Source: JADFXI01 sp963784135
GTDB lineage: Bacteria > Nitrospirota > Thermodesulfovibrionia > Thermodesulfovibrionales > Dissulfurispiraceae
DNA length: 64,000 bases
Assembly: GCA_963784135.1 (NCBI GenBank)
Contig: CAWAQG010000005.1
Span: 68,357-132,356 of the forward strand
Reading direction: 5' to 3'
Made by a program: the position numbers and the translations under genes. Of this stretch, positions 17,021-25,371 are shown in pieces. Below the pieces are notes generated by a model. The model was not told where the DNA came from. It saw only the letters and a list, made by a program, of their open reading frames with translations, and searched no databases. Position 1 is the first letter of the stretch; each line of letters opens with the position of its first letter.

Positions 17021-18862
17021 ATGGCTATCCGGTTAAAATGGCAATTGAGTGGTAATGAGGAAAATTTTTACGTTGCTAACAATACCAACAAGGCATGCAG
17101 GCAGACTATTTTGGATTTGCTCGATCGTAATGCCCTCACTGTACATTTCCAGCCGATCTTTTCTTCAATTGAAGGAAAGGTTTTTGGATATGAAGCATTA
17201 ACGAGGATCAAAGGAGAGCATCCTTTCGCTGATATCAGCGAACTGTTCCACAAAGCGGTCCTGACCAATACGATATCGACACTGGACATCCACTGCAGGG
17301 AAAATGCCATTAACCAGGCATCAGCTTTGGGATTAAACACAAAAGAATCTCATTTATTTATAAATGTATGCCCCGATACAATGATGGACACGGCCTACAG
17401 GGCAAGCATAACCGATGAACTGCTGGAGAGATCAGGCATACCGAAAGACCGTATAATTCTTGAAATTACCGAAGAAAGCGCCATACATAACTATAATCTT
17501 TTCAAGGAATCCATTGAGTATTATCGGGGAAGAGGGTATAAGATAGCCATTGATGATTTTGGCGCGGGACACGGCGGCCTCAAGATGCTCTCAATTATCG
17601 AGCCCGATTTTGTCAAGATTGACCGGCATTTCATATCAAATATAGACAAGGCAATTGTAAAATTCAACCTTGTTGATTCAATAGCTACTGCGTGCCATAG
17701 AATGGGCATAAAAGTAATTGCTGAGGGCATTGAACAGCAGGAAGAACTTGAGTCTATTCTCAATATGGGCATTGAACTGCTTCAGGGATACTTGCTGCAT
17801 AAGCCGTCTCCCATGTTCAACGGTGATCATGCCTGTATACCTAATTTACATAACAGGAAAAAAAATAATATATCGGGCAGGGAGGAACAAAGTTTAATCG
17901 GCGAAGTAGCCAATTATGTGGAACCGATACACCCCGATTCATCTGTCATGACCGCATTCAACCGTTTCATCAAGGACCCGATACTCAGAGGGCTGCCTGC
18001 AGTGGATAATGAACAGGTGCTTGGGATGCTCCACAGGAACTGGTTTCTCGAGAACCAGATACTCGGCAGATGCGGCTACGGCTTTGCGCTGAATTCTTAC
18101 AAGAACGTATCGAAGCTTATGGACCGCCAGTTCATGGTGGTTGAGTCGAACACGACGCTGGAAGAAGTGGCGCGCAGAATAAATGCCAGGAAGTCGGAAT
18201 TCCTTTATGATGATATATGCATTACAAAAAACGGCAAATATTTCGGGACTGTGGCTATCAGCGCCCTTCTGGATGCGATGACAGAGAGGAGTCTTATTCT
18301 TGCAAAAGGGGCAAACCCGCTCTCCGGACTTCCCGGAAATGAATTTATACAGAGGGACATAGAGAAGAAATTGTCTCAAAACATGCATTTCGATGTTTGT
18401 TATGTGGATATCAACAATTTTAAACCGTATAATGACCATTACGGATTTGAAAGAGGTGATATTGTAATTAAAAAACTTGCCCAGGTGCTGCAGGAAACTG
18501 TACAATCATTCGATACGGGAAGTTTTAATTTTGTCGGTCATATCGGTGGAGATGATTTTATTATCGTTACCCGGTCGCAGATTTCGATTCCGGTTTGTGA
18601 AAAGGTCATTTATCAATTTGAAGCAGAGTTGCCGGAACTGCATGGAGCTGAAGATTACAATAAGGGAGAATATCTTTCCAAGAACCGCAAAGGCGAGGAG
18701 GAAACATTCGGCCTTCTTTCCCTTTCAATAGGAATAGTCAGCACAGAGGTCTACAAGCTCGAGTCATATGCCCAACTCGCCTCTATTGCAACAGAAGTCA
18801 AGAAGGCCGCAAAATTGCAGAGCGGTTCCTGGATAGAACGCGACAGGCGCAAGATGGGGTAA
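17021..18862 (+). CDS. EAL-CBS-GGDEF cyclic di-GMP signalling protein
   Basis: The start was chosen at the ATG at 17021, nine nucleotides after GGGGAG; an ATG at 17012 abuts the ribosome site. The 613-residue protein has an EAL domain (about 35-275) with intact motifs: YEALTRI, EITEES, IDDFGAGH, KIDRHF, AEGIEQ. A CBS-pair-like region (about 300-425) and a GGDEF domain (about 440-605, signature GGDDF) follow. Catalytic residues for c-di-GMP hydrolysis look complete. The cyclase site has Asp for the usual Glu in the fourth position. No membrane segment is seen. It lies behind the PhoB-like promoter of small protein A, suggesting a phosphate-linked signal. Confidence 0.92.
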   Translation: MAIRLKWQLSGNEENFYVANNTNKACRQTILDLLDRNALTVHFQPIFSSIEGKVFGYEALTRIKGEHPFADISELFHKAVLTNTISTLDIHCRENAINQASALGLNTKESHLFINVCPDTMMDTAYRASITDELLERSGIPKDRIILEITEESAIHNYNLFKESIEYYRGRGYKIAIDDFGAGHGGLKMLSIIEPDFVKIDRHFISNIDKAIVKFNLVDSIATACHRMGIKVIAEGIEQQEELESILNMGIELLQGYLLHKPSPMFNGDHACIPNLHNRKKNNISGREEQSLIGEVANYVEPIHPDSSVMTAFNRFIKDPILRGLPAVDNEQVLGMLHRNWFLENQILGRCGYGFALNSYKNVSKLMDRQFMVVESNTTLEEVARRINARKSEFLYDDICITKNGKYFGTVAISALLDAMTERSLILAKGANPLSGLPGNEFIQRDIEKKLSQNMHFDVCYVDINNFKPYNDHYGFERGDIVIKKLAQVLQETVQSFDTGSFNFVGHIGGDDFIIVTRSQISIPVCEKVIYQFEAELPELHGAEDYNKGEYLSKNRKGEEETFGLLSLSIGIVSTEVYKLESYAQLASIATEVKKAAKLQSGSWIERDRRKMG

Positions 18863-18883
18863 TAAAGGACTGAAACGGATTTC

Positions 18884-20125
18884 ATGAATAAAGGATTTCT
18901 TTGGGGTGTTGCTACATCCGCCTTTCAGCTTGAGGGCTCTCCGTATGCGGACTGGACCTCATGGGACTCCATACTCAATGAAAAGCCAAATGTGACCAAT
19001 CATTATGCGCTTTACAAAGAAGACTTGCTTCTGCTTAAAGACCTCGGCGTCAACTCCTATCGTTTTTCCATAGAGTGGAGCAGGATCCAGCCGAGAGAAA
19101 ACACCTGGGACACCGCATCGCTGGCGCACTACCAGGAGATAGTCGATATCCTTATACAGAACAATATCGAACCGATGGTCACACTAAACCATTTTACACA
19201 CCCCCTGTGGTTTATCAAAAAATATCCCTGGCATGAGGACGCTTCGGTAGATAAGTTCTTAAAATTTATCGAGAGAGTGGTGGCAACTCTCAAGGGGGTC
19301 CGCTACTGGATAACATTCAATGAGCCCTATGTGCTCTTGTTGGGCGGTTATCTTGAAGGCTGCATGCCGCCCGGTATCCGCAATCCCTCGCTTGCCGTAA
19401 AAGCGCTGCAAAACATTCTTGTCTGCCACGGAAAGGCGTATGACCTTATTCATGAGCAGGCAAAAAAACACGGTATTACTCCGATGGTCAGCGTGGCGCA
19501 TAATATGGCGGCCCTGGCGCCATGGAACCGGTTCAACCCGCTGGACAGGCTTCTCTCAAGAATAGCCAAGTACTTTTACAACCATTCTCTGCTCGATGCT
19601 TTTTTGACCGGCGTTCTGAAGATAAAGTTCCCCTTTAAAAACGAAATAAACATTCCGGTCCCCATTAAAAACAAGCTGGACTTCTTTGGGGTCAACTATT
19701 ATACGCGTGTGCATATACGGTTTAACCCGTTTAAAAAGATGGGGATCGAACTGAGGAACAGGGACATTGACGGTTATGGACTGACTGATATGGGATGGGA
19801 AATACATCCGCGCGGCCTTGAAAAGGTCCTGAGATATGCTTCAAAGCTTAATGTGCCTCTGATCATCACCGAGAACGGTATCGCAACCCGTGACGGACAA
19901 AAAAAAATAAAATATATGAAAAGACACGTTGACGCGGTTGAAAAAAGCATCCAGGACGGTATCGATGTCAGGGGCTATTTCTACTGGTCTCTGATCGATA
20001 ACTACGAATGGCTGCAGGGACTCGATGCCAGGTTCGGCCTGTACCGGGTCGACTTCAACACAATGGAACGTAAACCGACTAATGCCGCGGCATATTACGC
20101 GTATATAATTAAAAGCCGGTCATAG
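18884..20125 (+). CDS. Glycoside hydrolase family 1 (beta-glucosidase-like)
   Basis: A 413-residue TIM-barrel hydrolase. It starts GVATSAFQLEGS (sugar-binding Gln region). The acid/base Glu is in TFNEPYVLL, the nucleophile Glu in LIITENGIA, and the +1 Trp region in YFYWSLIDNYEW. The retaining beta-glycosidase machinery is intact and the protein is cytoplasmic. It is slightly shorter than typical family members (about 450). It is 21 nt downstream of the EAL/GGDEF gene and likely in the same transcript. Specificity cannot be assigned. Confidence 0.92.
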   Translation: MNKGFLWGVATSAFQLEGSPYADWTSWDSILNEKPNVTNHYALYKEDLLLLKDLGVNSYRFSIEWSRIQPRENTWDTASLAHYQEIVDILIQNNIEPMVTLNHFTHPLWFIKKYPWHEDASVDKFLKFIERVVATLKGVRYWITFNEPYVLLLGGYLEGCMPPGIRNPSLAVKALQNILVCHGKAYDLIHEQAKKHGITPMVSVAHNMAALAPWNRFNPLDRLLSRIAKYFYNHSLLDAFLTGVLKIKFPFKNEINIPVPIKNKLDFFGVNYYTRVHIRFNPFKKMGIELRNRDIDGYGLTDMGWEIHPRGLEKVLRYASKLNVPLIITENGIATRDGQKKIKYMKRHVDAVEKSIQDGIDVRGYFYWSLIDNYEWLQGLDARFGLYRVDFNTMERKPTNAAAYYAYIIKSRS

Positions 20126-20200
20126 GCCATAAGCTATGGCCTATAGGCAAAGAATTTTCTGTTTTTTTTGCCCATTGCCCATCGCCTATCGCCTATTGCC
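20121..20200. repeat. GGCAATAGGC-type word palindrome after GH1 gene
   Basis: cataggccataagctatggcctatag forms a strong hairpin (20121-20146). It is followed by a T-run and a tract of words (cccattgcccatcgcctat, then cgcctattgcc). It can act as a transcription terminator for the upstream operon and ends just before a PhoB-like promoter. Confidence 0.6.
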
Positions 20201-20209
20201 ATTGATTTT

Positions 20210-20265
20210 CGTAACATAATCTTAATCCGCCCTTAATAATGCTGTAACCAAAGTAATACTATTAT
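20210..20265 (+). promoter_or_regulatory. PhoB-box-like promoter before PHP gene
   Basis: CGTAAC (20210), CTTAAT (20221), CTTAAT (20232) and TGTAAC (20243) recur every 11 bp. The -10 candidate TATTAT (20260-20265) lies 10 bp after the last repeat. The predicted transcription start (about 20272) coincides with the ATG of the PHP gene at 20273, so the mRNA would be leaderless. Confidence 0.7.
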
Positions 20266-20272
20266 ATACCTG

Positions 20273-20962
20273 ATGCTCTTGTGCGATTTTCATATCCACA
20301 CCACCTACTCCGACGGTTCCGTGGAGTTGAGACGTACCATCGACCTTTTTGGACAAGCAGGATTTGATGTTATTGCAATTACTGACCATGTGGTGAACGG
20401 CGACAACTCCATTGGAAAGTTTGCCCATCGCTTCAACCTGTCGGTAAGAGAAGACAATTTCGAGGAGTATATGGAACATATCAGGAAAGAGGCGGCAAGA
20501 GCATGGGACAAGTACGGGATGCTGGTGATCCCCGGAGTTGAAATCAGCAAAAATCATCTGTCTTCCGACAAATCCGCTCACTTGCTCCTTATTGATATAA
20601 AGGATTTTATTCCCGCATGCTGGAACTATGAGAAGATCTTTCTTGAGGCAAAGGAACAGGACGCATTGATAGTGGCCTGCCACCCTCATTATATGTCGGA
20701 CATGAGCCGCGACACGCTTTTCCTCTGGAACAACAGGGAGAAATATGCCAAATACATCGATGCATGGGAAGTAGCAAACAGAGACGACGTCTTCAATGTT
20801 ATAAGCCTGAAGAAGTATCCCTATGTCGCTAATAGTGACTTCCATAAGGCACGCCACCTGTATTCGTGGAAAACGCTGCTTAATTGCGAGAAAGATACTG
20901 CAGCGGTAAAACAATGTATTAAACACAACAAAGGGGTCGCAATTACCCTTTTCAGAAACTGA
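20273..20962 (+). CDS. PHP-domain phosphoesterase
   Basis: A 229-residue PHP protein. Metal-binding signatures: DFHIHTTYSDGS (first His-x-His and Asp), ITDHVVNGDN, a Glu in VIPGVEIS, a His in VACHPHYM and the C-terminal NSDFHKARH. These match the trinuclear metal site of PHP phosphatases and nucleases. It probably hydrolyses a phosphomonoester or nucleotide, which would fit phosphate scavenging under the PhoB-like promoter. No Shine-Dalgarno sequence is visible, consistent with leaderless translation. It sits 21 nt upstream of the GT21 gene. Confidence 0.9.
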   Translation: MLLCDFHIHTTYSDGSVELRRTIDLFGQAGFDVIAITDHVVNGDNSIGKFAHRFNLSVREDNFEEYMEHIRKEAARAWDKYGMLVIPGVEISKNHLSSDKSAHLLLIDIKDFIPACWNYEKIFLEAKEQDALIVACHPHYMSDMSRDTLFLWNNREKYAKYIDAWEVANRDDVFNVISLKKYPYVANSDFHKARHLYSWKTLLNCEKDTAAVKQCIKHNKGVAITLFRN

Positions 20963-20983
20963 AGCACTAATGGAGGGAGGGGT

Positions 20984-22210
20984 ATGGGAATATTCTGGAT
21001 ATTTGCTTCTCTTACTTTTTTAGGTCTTATTGCTTATGGCTTTCAAATATGGGCTGTACGCTCATATCTTTCCACTCCCTGTAACTGCGGGGAAGGGCAT
21101 GCCCTTCCCCGACTTTTTCCCCCAGTTTCGATTCTTAAACCGCTTAAGGGACTGGATGACAATCTGTACGACAACCTTCTCAGCTTCTGCAATCAGGACT
21201 ATCCTGAATATGAGATTATATTCTCGCTCCAGAGTCATAATGATCCTGCCTATAAAGTTGCAAGGAAAATAAGAGAAAAATGCCCTGGCAGAAACATCAC
21301 CATTATAGTTGAGGCATCCAATGCAGGTCTTAATCCGAAAGTCAATAATCTTCTGCCGGCATATAAAGCTTCAAGATATGAGTATATCCTTATCAGCGAC
21401 AGCAATGTAATGGTTGATGAAAAGTATCTCAGGGAAATAACCTGTCAGATAGCGGACCCTGCTGCAGGCCATGAAATAGGATTAGTAAGCAATATTATAA
21501 AAGGTGTCGGCGGCCGTTCACTCGGGGCCGTATTTGAAAATCTGCACCTTAACTCCTTTGTTATGGGCAGCGTATGTTTTCTCGACAAGTTCCTGAAAAT
21601 GCCCTGCGTGGTCGGGAAATCCATGCTGATGGGCAAAAAGGATTTGGAGGCAATCGGCGGGCTAAAAGCGGTAAAAAACATTCTTGCCGAGGATTATGTG
21701 CTTGGTGAAAGAATGCGCAAAAGCGGCAAAAAAGTAGTGCTGTCCAGCTATATGGTGCAGAATGTGAATGAATACTGGGGGATCAGGCGGTTCCTTAACC
21801 GTCATACGAGATGGGGCAAGCTCAGGTGGAAGCTCGGCGGCGGGAAATATATATTCGAATTGATCGGCAACCCCGTATTCATGTCGGCGCTTCCTATTGT
21901 ATGCTGGCAATGCTCTAAATTGACCGTGACCTTTGCAATTCTCACCGCCCTTCTTAAGGTTGCCGGCGACTTCTATCTGGGCAGGAAGACGGGAACAGAA
22001 CTGGACAATCCATTCCTTTACTTGCTTGCTCCGTTTAAAGACCTTCTTATCGGGCTCATATGGCCGGTGCCGCTTGTCAGCAATACTGTTGTTTGGAGAG
22101 GCAACCGGTATAGTATCGGCAAAAATTCTATACTCTCCCCCTGCCCTGAAACCGGTTTCTGGTCCCTGCGCTACAGGATTATAGATGCAATAAGGGAGAG
22201 ATTTGCATAA
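20984..22210 (+). CDS. GT21/HpnI-type membrane glycosyltransferase
   Basis: A 408-residue GT-A fold glycosyltransferase of the ceramide glucosyltransferase/HpnI family. It has an N-terminal membrane helix, PPVSILKPLKGLDDNLYDNL, the D2 motif ISDSNVM, the D3 motif ILAEDYVLG and the (R/Q)xxRW motif HTRWGKLRW. Two to three membrane helices lie at the C-terminus. HpnI adds N-acetylglucosamine to bacteriohopanetetrol; relatives make glucosylceramides or other glycolipids. No hopanoid gene is nearby, and the Pho-type context favours a glycolipid replacing phospholipid (inference). GGAGGGAGGGG precedes the ATG. Confidence 0.85.
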   Translation: MGIFWIFASLTFLGLIAYGFQIWAVRSYLSTPCNCGEGHALPRLFPPVSILKPLKGLDDNLYDNLLSFCNQDYPEYEIIFSLQSHNDPAYKVARKIREKCPGRNITIIVEASNAGLNPKVNNLLPAYKASRYEYILISDSNVMVDEKYLREITCQIADPAAGHEIGLVSNIIKGVGGRSLGAVFENLHLNSFVMGSVCFLDKFLKMPCVVGKSMLMGKKDLEAIGGLKAVKNILAEDYVLGERMRKSGKKVVLSSYMVQNVNEYWGIRRFLNRHTRWGKLRWKLGGGKYIFELIGNPVFMSALPIVCWQCSKLTVTFAILTALLKVAGDFYLGRKTGTELDNPFLYLLAPFKDLLIGLIWPVPLVSNTVVWRGNRYSIGKNSILSPCPETGFWSLRYRIIDAIRERFA

Positions 22211-22225
22211 GGGAAGCGTGCAAAC

Positions 22226-22459
22226 ATGAATACATATATAACGCAGAGCGAAAGATGCCATACGGTTGTCGGCTGCGAGCATAGTTGTCCCTATTGTAAT
22301 AACGAGAGCGGCATCTGTGCAGCCTCTTTGTCACAACTGGCAATCGATACCAGAAGAAGGTCCGGCTATTGCAATAATGAAAATTACGACAGTTGTCCGA
22401 TGTTTTTGGCAAGGACCCTGCGAGGGGTCCCCAAAAAATCAAGGACTTTGGGGGAATAG
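22226..22459 (+). CDS. Small cysteine-rich protein B (77 aa)
   Basis: A 77-residue protein, 15 nt after the glycosyltransferase. It has nine cysteines: SERCHTVVGCEHSCPYC, GIC and YCNNENYDSCPMFLA. The last carries the C-x4-[YHW]-x2-C-x-[VLM]-[LFY] motif. The C-terminal 16 residues are encoded by a hairpin (ggtccccaaaaaatc and the complementary gactttggggg, 22419-22454), which resembles the extra hairpin in the element at 41891-42107, so the tail may be an insertion. The ribosome site is weak (GGGAAG). Confidence 0.72.
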   Translation: MNTYITQSERCHTVVGCEHSCPYCNNESGICAASLSQLAIDTRRRSGYCNNENYDSCPMFLARTLRGVPKKSRTLGE

Positions 22460-22474
22460 AAGGAGGTGGAAACT

Positions 22475-22642
22475 ATGTGTCCGGAGTTAAAAGAGGGTTC
22501 ATGTGTGATAGCGGGTATTGAACCTGAAAAAGTAGCTTGTGCGGACACTCATTGCTGCAACAGCAATGAGTGGGACAGGTGCAGAGTCTACATTTCACAA
22601 TTTTTCCTGACCGGCGCCGGGGCATTCAGAGAGGTTGCATAA
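22475..22642 (+). CDS. Small cysteine-rich protein C (55 aa)
   Basis: A 55-residue ORF behind a strong AGGAGGTGG. It reads MCPELKEGSCVIAG, then VACADTHCCNSNEWDRCRVY and a hydrophobic tail ending FREVA. CCNSNEWDRCRVY fits the shared motif C-x4-W-x2-C-x-V-Y, and MCPEL matches the N-terminal CPxL of relatives. It is easily missed by gene callers because of its length. It is the last gene of the PHP, GT21, small B, small C series; a PhoB-like promoter follows 6 nt after its stop. Confidence 0.75.
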   Translation: MCPELKEGSCVIAGIEPEKVACADTHCCNSNEWDRCRVYISQFFLTGAGAFREVA

Positions 22643-22647
22643 GACTT

Positions 22648-22702
22648 TGTTACAGTAATGTAACATTCTTTTCATATTGCTGTAACATTGAGTTGTTATC
22701 AT
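22648..22702 (+). promoter_or_regulatory. PhoB-box-like promoter before small Cys protein D
   Basis: TGTTAC (22648), TGTAAC (22659), TTTCAT (22670) and TGTAAC (22681) are spaced exactly 11 bp. The -10 candidate TATCAT (22697-22702) lies 10 bp after the last box. The predicted transcript start (about 22708) is only a few bases before ATG 22712. Confidence 0.72.
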
Positions 22703-22711
22703 ACAAAGGAG

Positions 22712-22945
22712 ATGGAAAACAAAATGTATATGGAAAGACTTACAATCTGTCCGCATCTTAAAGGAAGCCCGGTAGGCGCGGAGTGCCTTGTAGTGAACAA
22801 ACTTGTCAAGGATATGCAGGATGTGGACATAAGAATATGCATGAGCAGGCGTCATGAAGCGTGTTCGGTCTATTTCTGCTCTCTGCAAATGGTCGAGGAT
22901 GGCGGCGCCTATAAGCTTAAGTCGGTCCAGTGTTCCGGGATTTAA
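22712..22945 (+). CDS. Small cysteine-rich protein D (77 aa)
   Basis: A 77-residue protein if ATG 22712 is used; an ATG at 22724 is 12 nt after AAAGGAG and would give 73 residues. If the predicted PhoB-type promoter is right, the mRNA starts around 22708 and the first ATG is near-leaderless, which I favour. Motifs: TICPHLKGSPVGAEC and ICMSRRHEACSVYF (C-x4-H-x2-C-x-V-Y), plus FC and a C-terminal C. No signal peptide. It is a member of the five-protein family described in the findings. Confidence 0.75.
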   Translation: MENKMYMERLTICPHLKGSPVGAECLVVNKLVKDMQDVDIRICMSRRHEACSVYFCSLQMVEDGGAYKLKSVQCSGI

Positions 22946-22995
22946 CACGAAAGTAACAAAGCTGTCATATTAGTGTAATATTATTTGCTTAAAAT
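22941..22995 (+). promoter_or_regulatory. PhoB-box-like promoter before zinc-ribbon/HMA_2 pair
   Basis: TTTAAC (22941), AGTAAC (22952), TGTCAT (22963) and TGTAAT (22974) are phased at 11 bp. The -10 candidate TAAAAT is at 22990-22995. The next GTG (23002) falls at the expected transcription start, so this transcript may also be leaderless. The first box overlaps the end of small protein D. Confidence 0.68.
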
Positions 22996-23001
22996 GTACT
23001 T

Positions 23002-23313
23002 GTGACGGCAGATGCGGTTAAAGAAAAAATTGAAGTAAAGTGTCCGCATTGCAATTTGGATGCTGTATATAAATATGGCAAAACGTGGCAGGGGAAGCAG
23101 CGGTTTCTATGTCTTATATGCGGCAGGCAATTTACCCAGAGTACAGGGAGATTTGAAGTCAAGGACAGACCGGATTGTCCGGCGTGCGGCAAGATAATGC
23201 ATTTATATAAAAGGGACGATAAAATATTGCGATTCAGGTGTTCGGGATATCCGGTTTGCAAGACATTCTGGAAAACTTATATGGAGGGAGCTAATGAGCT
23301 ACTACATTCATAA
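23002..23313 (+). CDS. Double zinc-ribbon protein (InsA-like plus topoisomerase-type ribbon)
   Basis: A 103-residue protein starting with GTG at 23002, without a Shine-Dalgarno sequence. The first ribbon, CPHCNLDAVYKYGKTWQGKQ then RFLCLICGRQF, resembles the N-terminal zinc finger of IS1 InsA and similar DNA-binding ribbons. The second, CPACGKIMHLYKRDDKI then RFRCSGYPVCKTFW, is like the C-terminal ribbons of topoisomerase I. It probably binds DNA or RNA. It overlaps the HMA_2 gene by 20 nt, suggesting coupling. Confidence 0.78.
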   Translation: MTADAVKEKIEVKCPHCNLDAVYKYGKTWQGKQRFLCLICGRQFTQSTGRFEVKDRPDCPACGKIMHLYKRDDKILRFRCSGYPVCKTFWKTYMEGANELLHS

Positions 23314-23665
23314 TGTGCCTGGAAGACTCAGAATTAAAAGCCCGGCAATAAAAAAGAACGAAAACGTGGCTAACGAACTCAAAATGGCATTGAGTACGAT
23401 GAACGGGATTGCCACAGTCGACATTAACCTTACTACCGGCAGTCTGCTGGTGAACTATAATCCAAAGATGGCCAGCCATAAGGACATCATAAGCATACTG
23501 CAGCGGAAAGGTTATTTCGATACGACAAAGGCAGCTACCAATGAGCAGTATATTCATAGCGCCGCCACTAAAGCCGGCCACCTGGTGGGCAAGGCGGTTT
23601 TGGGGGCTTTTGTCCAGGAAGCATTGGAAGGTTCGGCCCTGTCGTTATTAGCTGTATTACTGTAG
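23294..23665 (+). CDS. HMA_2-domain protein (123 aa)
   Basis: Residues 1 to about 75 form a ferredoxin-like HMA_2 fold: YYIHNVPGRLRIKSP, GIATVDINLTTGSLLVNYN. It lacks the CxxC of classical heavy-metal-associated domains, as is usual for HMA_2. The C-terminal 45 residues (AGHLVGKAVLGAFVQEALEG, then SALSLLAVLL) are hydrophobic/amphipathic and may bind membrane. It shares the PGRxRxK…N-x-TGS signature with the ORFs at 30464 and 31526 and with the ATPase N-terminus. AGGGAG precedes the ATG. Confidence 0.82.
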   Translation: MSYYIHNVPGRLRIKSPAIKKNENVANELKMALSTMNGIATVDINLTTGSLLVNYNPKMASHKDIISILQRKGYFDTTKAATNEQYIHSAATKAGHLVGKAVLGAFVQEALEGSALSLLAVLL

Positions 23666-23713
23666 TAAATCAGCCGCAGCAGTTCTCCCTGTTGTACCCT
23701 TAATGGACACCTT

Positions 23714-24499
23714 TCACTCCAATTCCAGACGCAAAAGGCTGTAGCCGTCCCTGACTTTCCCAAACACAAAGGAAGAGAGTCTTTTTCTGTCCTCCGTAAA
23801 ATGGTACAGCGTATGATTGAAGTGAATACGTGCATCAATCCGGCTTAAACCCAGAAGGTTCCAAAAATGAGGGACGAACTGCATATCTGAATGCCAGGCA
23901 ACAGCATCAATTGTTCCGGGCGTCACAGGCATACGATCTATGTGCGAGTATACAATGCTCAAGGGCAAAATAGGCACCTTGCTGTCTATCGGCGCTTTGA
24001 AAAAAACGCTCTTGAAATCTCTGATGGTGAGTCCGTCATTGGTAGTTCCCTCAGGGAAAACCACAACACTGATACCGCTCTCGAGGCGCTCCTTAATGGC
24101 CTCCAATACTCTGACCGCAGCTGTTTTGGATTCCCTGTTGACAAAAACAGTCCCTGCAAGCTTTACCATCCTGCCCAGGAAAACCCAGGAGGCCACCTCC
24201 CTTTTTGAGACGAAGACCGAAGGCATTATTGTGCCTATAATGAGTATATCCAGATAGCTGCAATGATTACTAACGATGAAGAAGACATCGTTTTGTTTAT
24301 ATGAGCCGGACGGAGTAACATAAATCCCAAGGATAAAACAGTTGGCCCGCGCCCACCACCGCATACTATGAGCACGGAGGTGCATTTTCTTTTCAGGCGC
24401 AAGAAAAAAAGCTGCTGTTATCAGAATACCGCAGACAAGGAAGACGGGATTGAGTATAAGAAGCAGAAATAATCTTAATAATTTTATTACGCCCGGCAT
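23714..24499 (-). CDS. olsA: Lysophospholipid-type O-acyltransferase, OlsA-like
   Basis: A 261-residue PlsC-family acyltransferase with an N-terminal membrane helix. The HX4D motif is in SNHCSYLDI and the FPEGT motif in VVFPEGTTN. Its start overlaps the OlsB-like gene by 13 nt, the arrangement of ornithine-lipid synthesis, where OlsA adds the second acyl chain to lyso-ornithine lipid. A role as 1-acyl-glycerol-3-phosphate acyltransferase is the alternative. It is the last gene of the seven-gene minus-strand cluster. Confidence 0.82.
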   Translation of the reverse strand: MPGVIKLLRLFLLLILNPVFLVCGILITAAFFLAPEKKMHLRAHSMRWWARANCFILGIYVTPSGSYKQNDVFFIVSNHCSYLDILIIGTIMPSVFVSKREVASWVFLGRMVKLAGTVFVNRESKTAAVRVLEAIKERLESGISVVVFPEGTTNDGLTIRDFKSVFFKAPIDSKVPILPLSIVYSHIDRMPVTPGTIDAVAWHSDMQFVPHFWNLLGLSRIDARIHFNHTLYHFTEDRKRLSSFVFGKVRDGYSLLRLELE

Positions 24500-25284
24500 A
24501 ACGTCTCGTCCGACTCCTGGAAAAACCTCCTTTTATAGCGGCTGATGAGCTTTTCTGTTTCGAGGAGCAAAAAGAGATCGGTTGTACCGAAGATGTCGTC
24601 ATAAGCCGGCTCTCCGCAGATAAGCGCTCCGAGCCGCAGATATCCCTTGATAAGCGGCGGAAGCTTCTCGAATGCGGTTTTCTGGTCCACAATGCGGGCC
24701 AGGCGTAACCCGAGCAGCTTTTTCATAGGATACACCGTAAATTCGTCGCCCGCCCGGTGAAACGTGTTCATATAAGAGTATACCATGCTTACTTCATCAG
24801 GATCACTGGTATGCAGGCTGCCGCAGCCGAACAAATGGCGCACACTGTATATTTCCATGTACCGGGCAATGCCGGCCCAAAGCAGGTTGATGACACCCGC
24901 ATTCCTGTAATCCTTGTGGACACAGGAACGGCCGAGTTCCAGCTTATCGCCACTGATGGCCCTGATGGCGGTCATATCGAATTCGCCCTCCGAATAGTAG
25001 CCGATATTGTTTTCCGCGACAAAACTCAGGAGCAGGCGATAAGTGCCGACCACCTTGTTACAACGGGTATCGACAACAATGAGGTGGTCACAATAGTCAT
25101 CGTAACTGTCCCTGTCCATGCCGGTGATATAAGATCTGTTGAGTCCCTCATTCAATTCCCTGTTAAATACATCAAAACGCAGTTTGAGCGCATTTTCCAG
25201 TTCTTCGTAATATTCAGCCAGTTTAACAATAAAGTGACCGTTGCGCATGCTCAGAACCGTGCTTTGATTCTTTCCCATTATCAC
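24487..25284 (-). CDS. olsB: GNAT-type N-acyltransferase, OlsB-like
   Basis: A 265-residue protein of the OlsB/hemolysin-like acyltransferase family. Characteristic segments: LRFDVFNRELNEGL, DDYCDHLIVVD, KVVGTYRLL, KLELGRSCVHKDYR, HLFGCGSLH. OlsB acylates the alpha-amino group of ornithine with a 3-hydroxyacyl group from acyl-ACP. Phosphorus-free ornithine lipids replace phospholipids during phosphate starvation in several bacteria, which fits the neighbouring Pho-type genes. Specificity for ornithine is inferred from family and the OlsA-like partner. Confidence 0.83.
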   Translation of the reverse strand: MIMGKNQSTVLSMRNGHFIVKLAEYYEELENALKLRFDVFNRELNEGLNRSYITGMDRDSYDDYCDHLIVVDTRCNKVVGTYRLLLSFVAENNIGYYSEGEFDMTAIRAISGDKLELGRSCVHKDYRNAGVINLLWAGIARYMEIYSVRHLFGCGSLHTSDPDEVSMVYSYMNTFHRAGDEFTVYPMKKLLGLRLARIVDQKTAFEKLPPLIKGYLRLGALICGEPAYDDIFGTTDLFLLLETEKLISRYKRRFFQESDETLCRA

Positions 25285-25371
25285 CCCTCCTGCGACACTG
25301 CAAATTTGTATACTTTACAGGAAAAAGGGTTAAAGCAGTTTTACAGGAATATTAATTTTAAGTTACAGACA

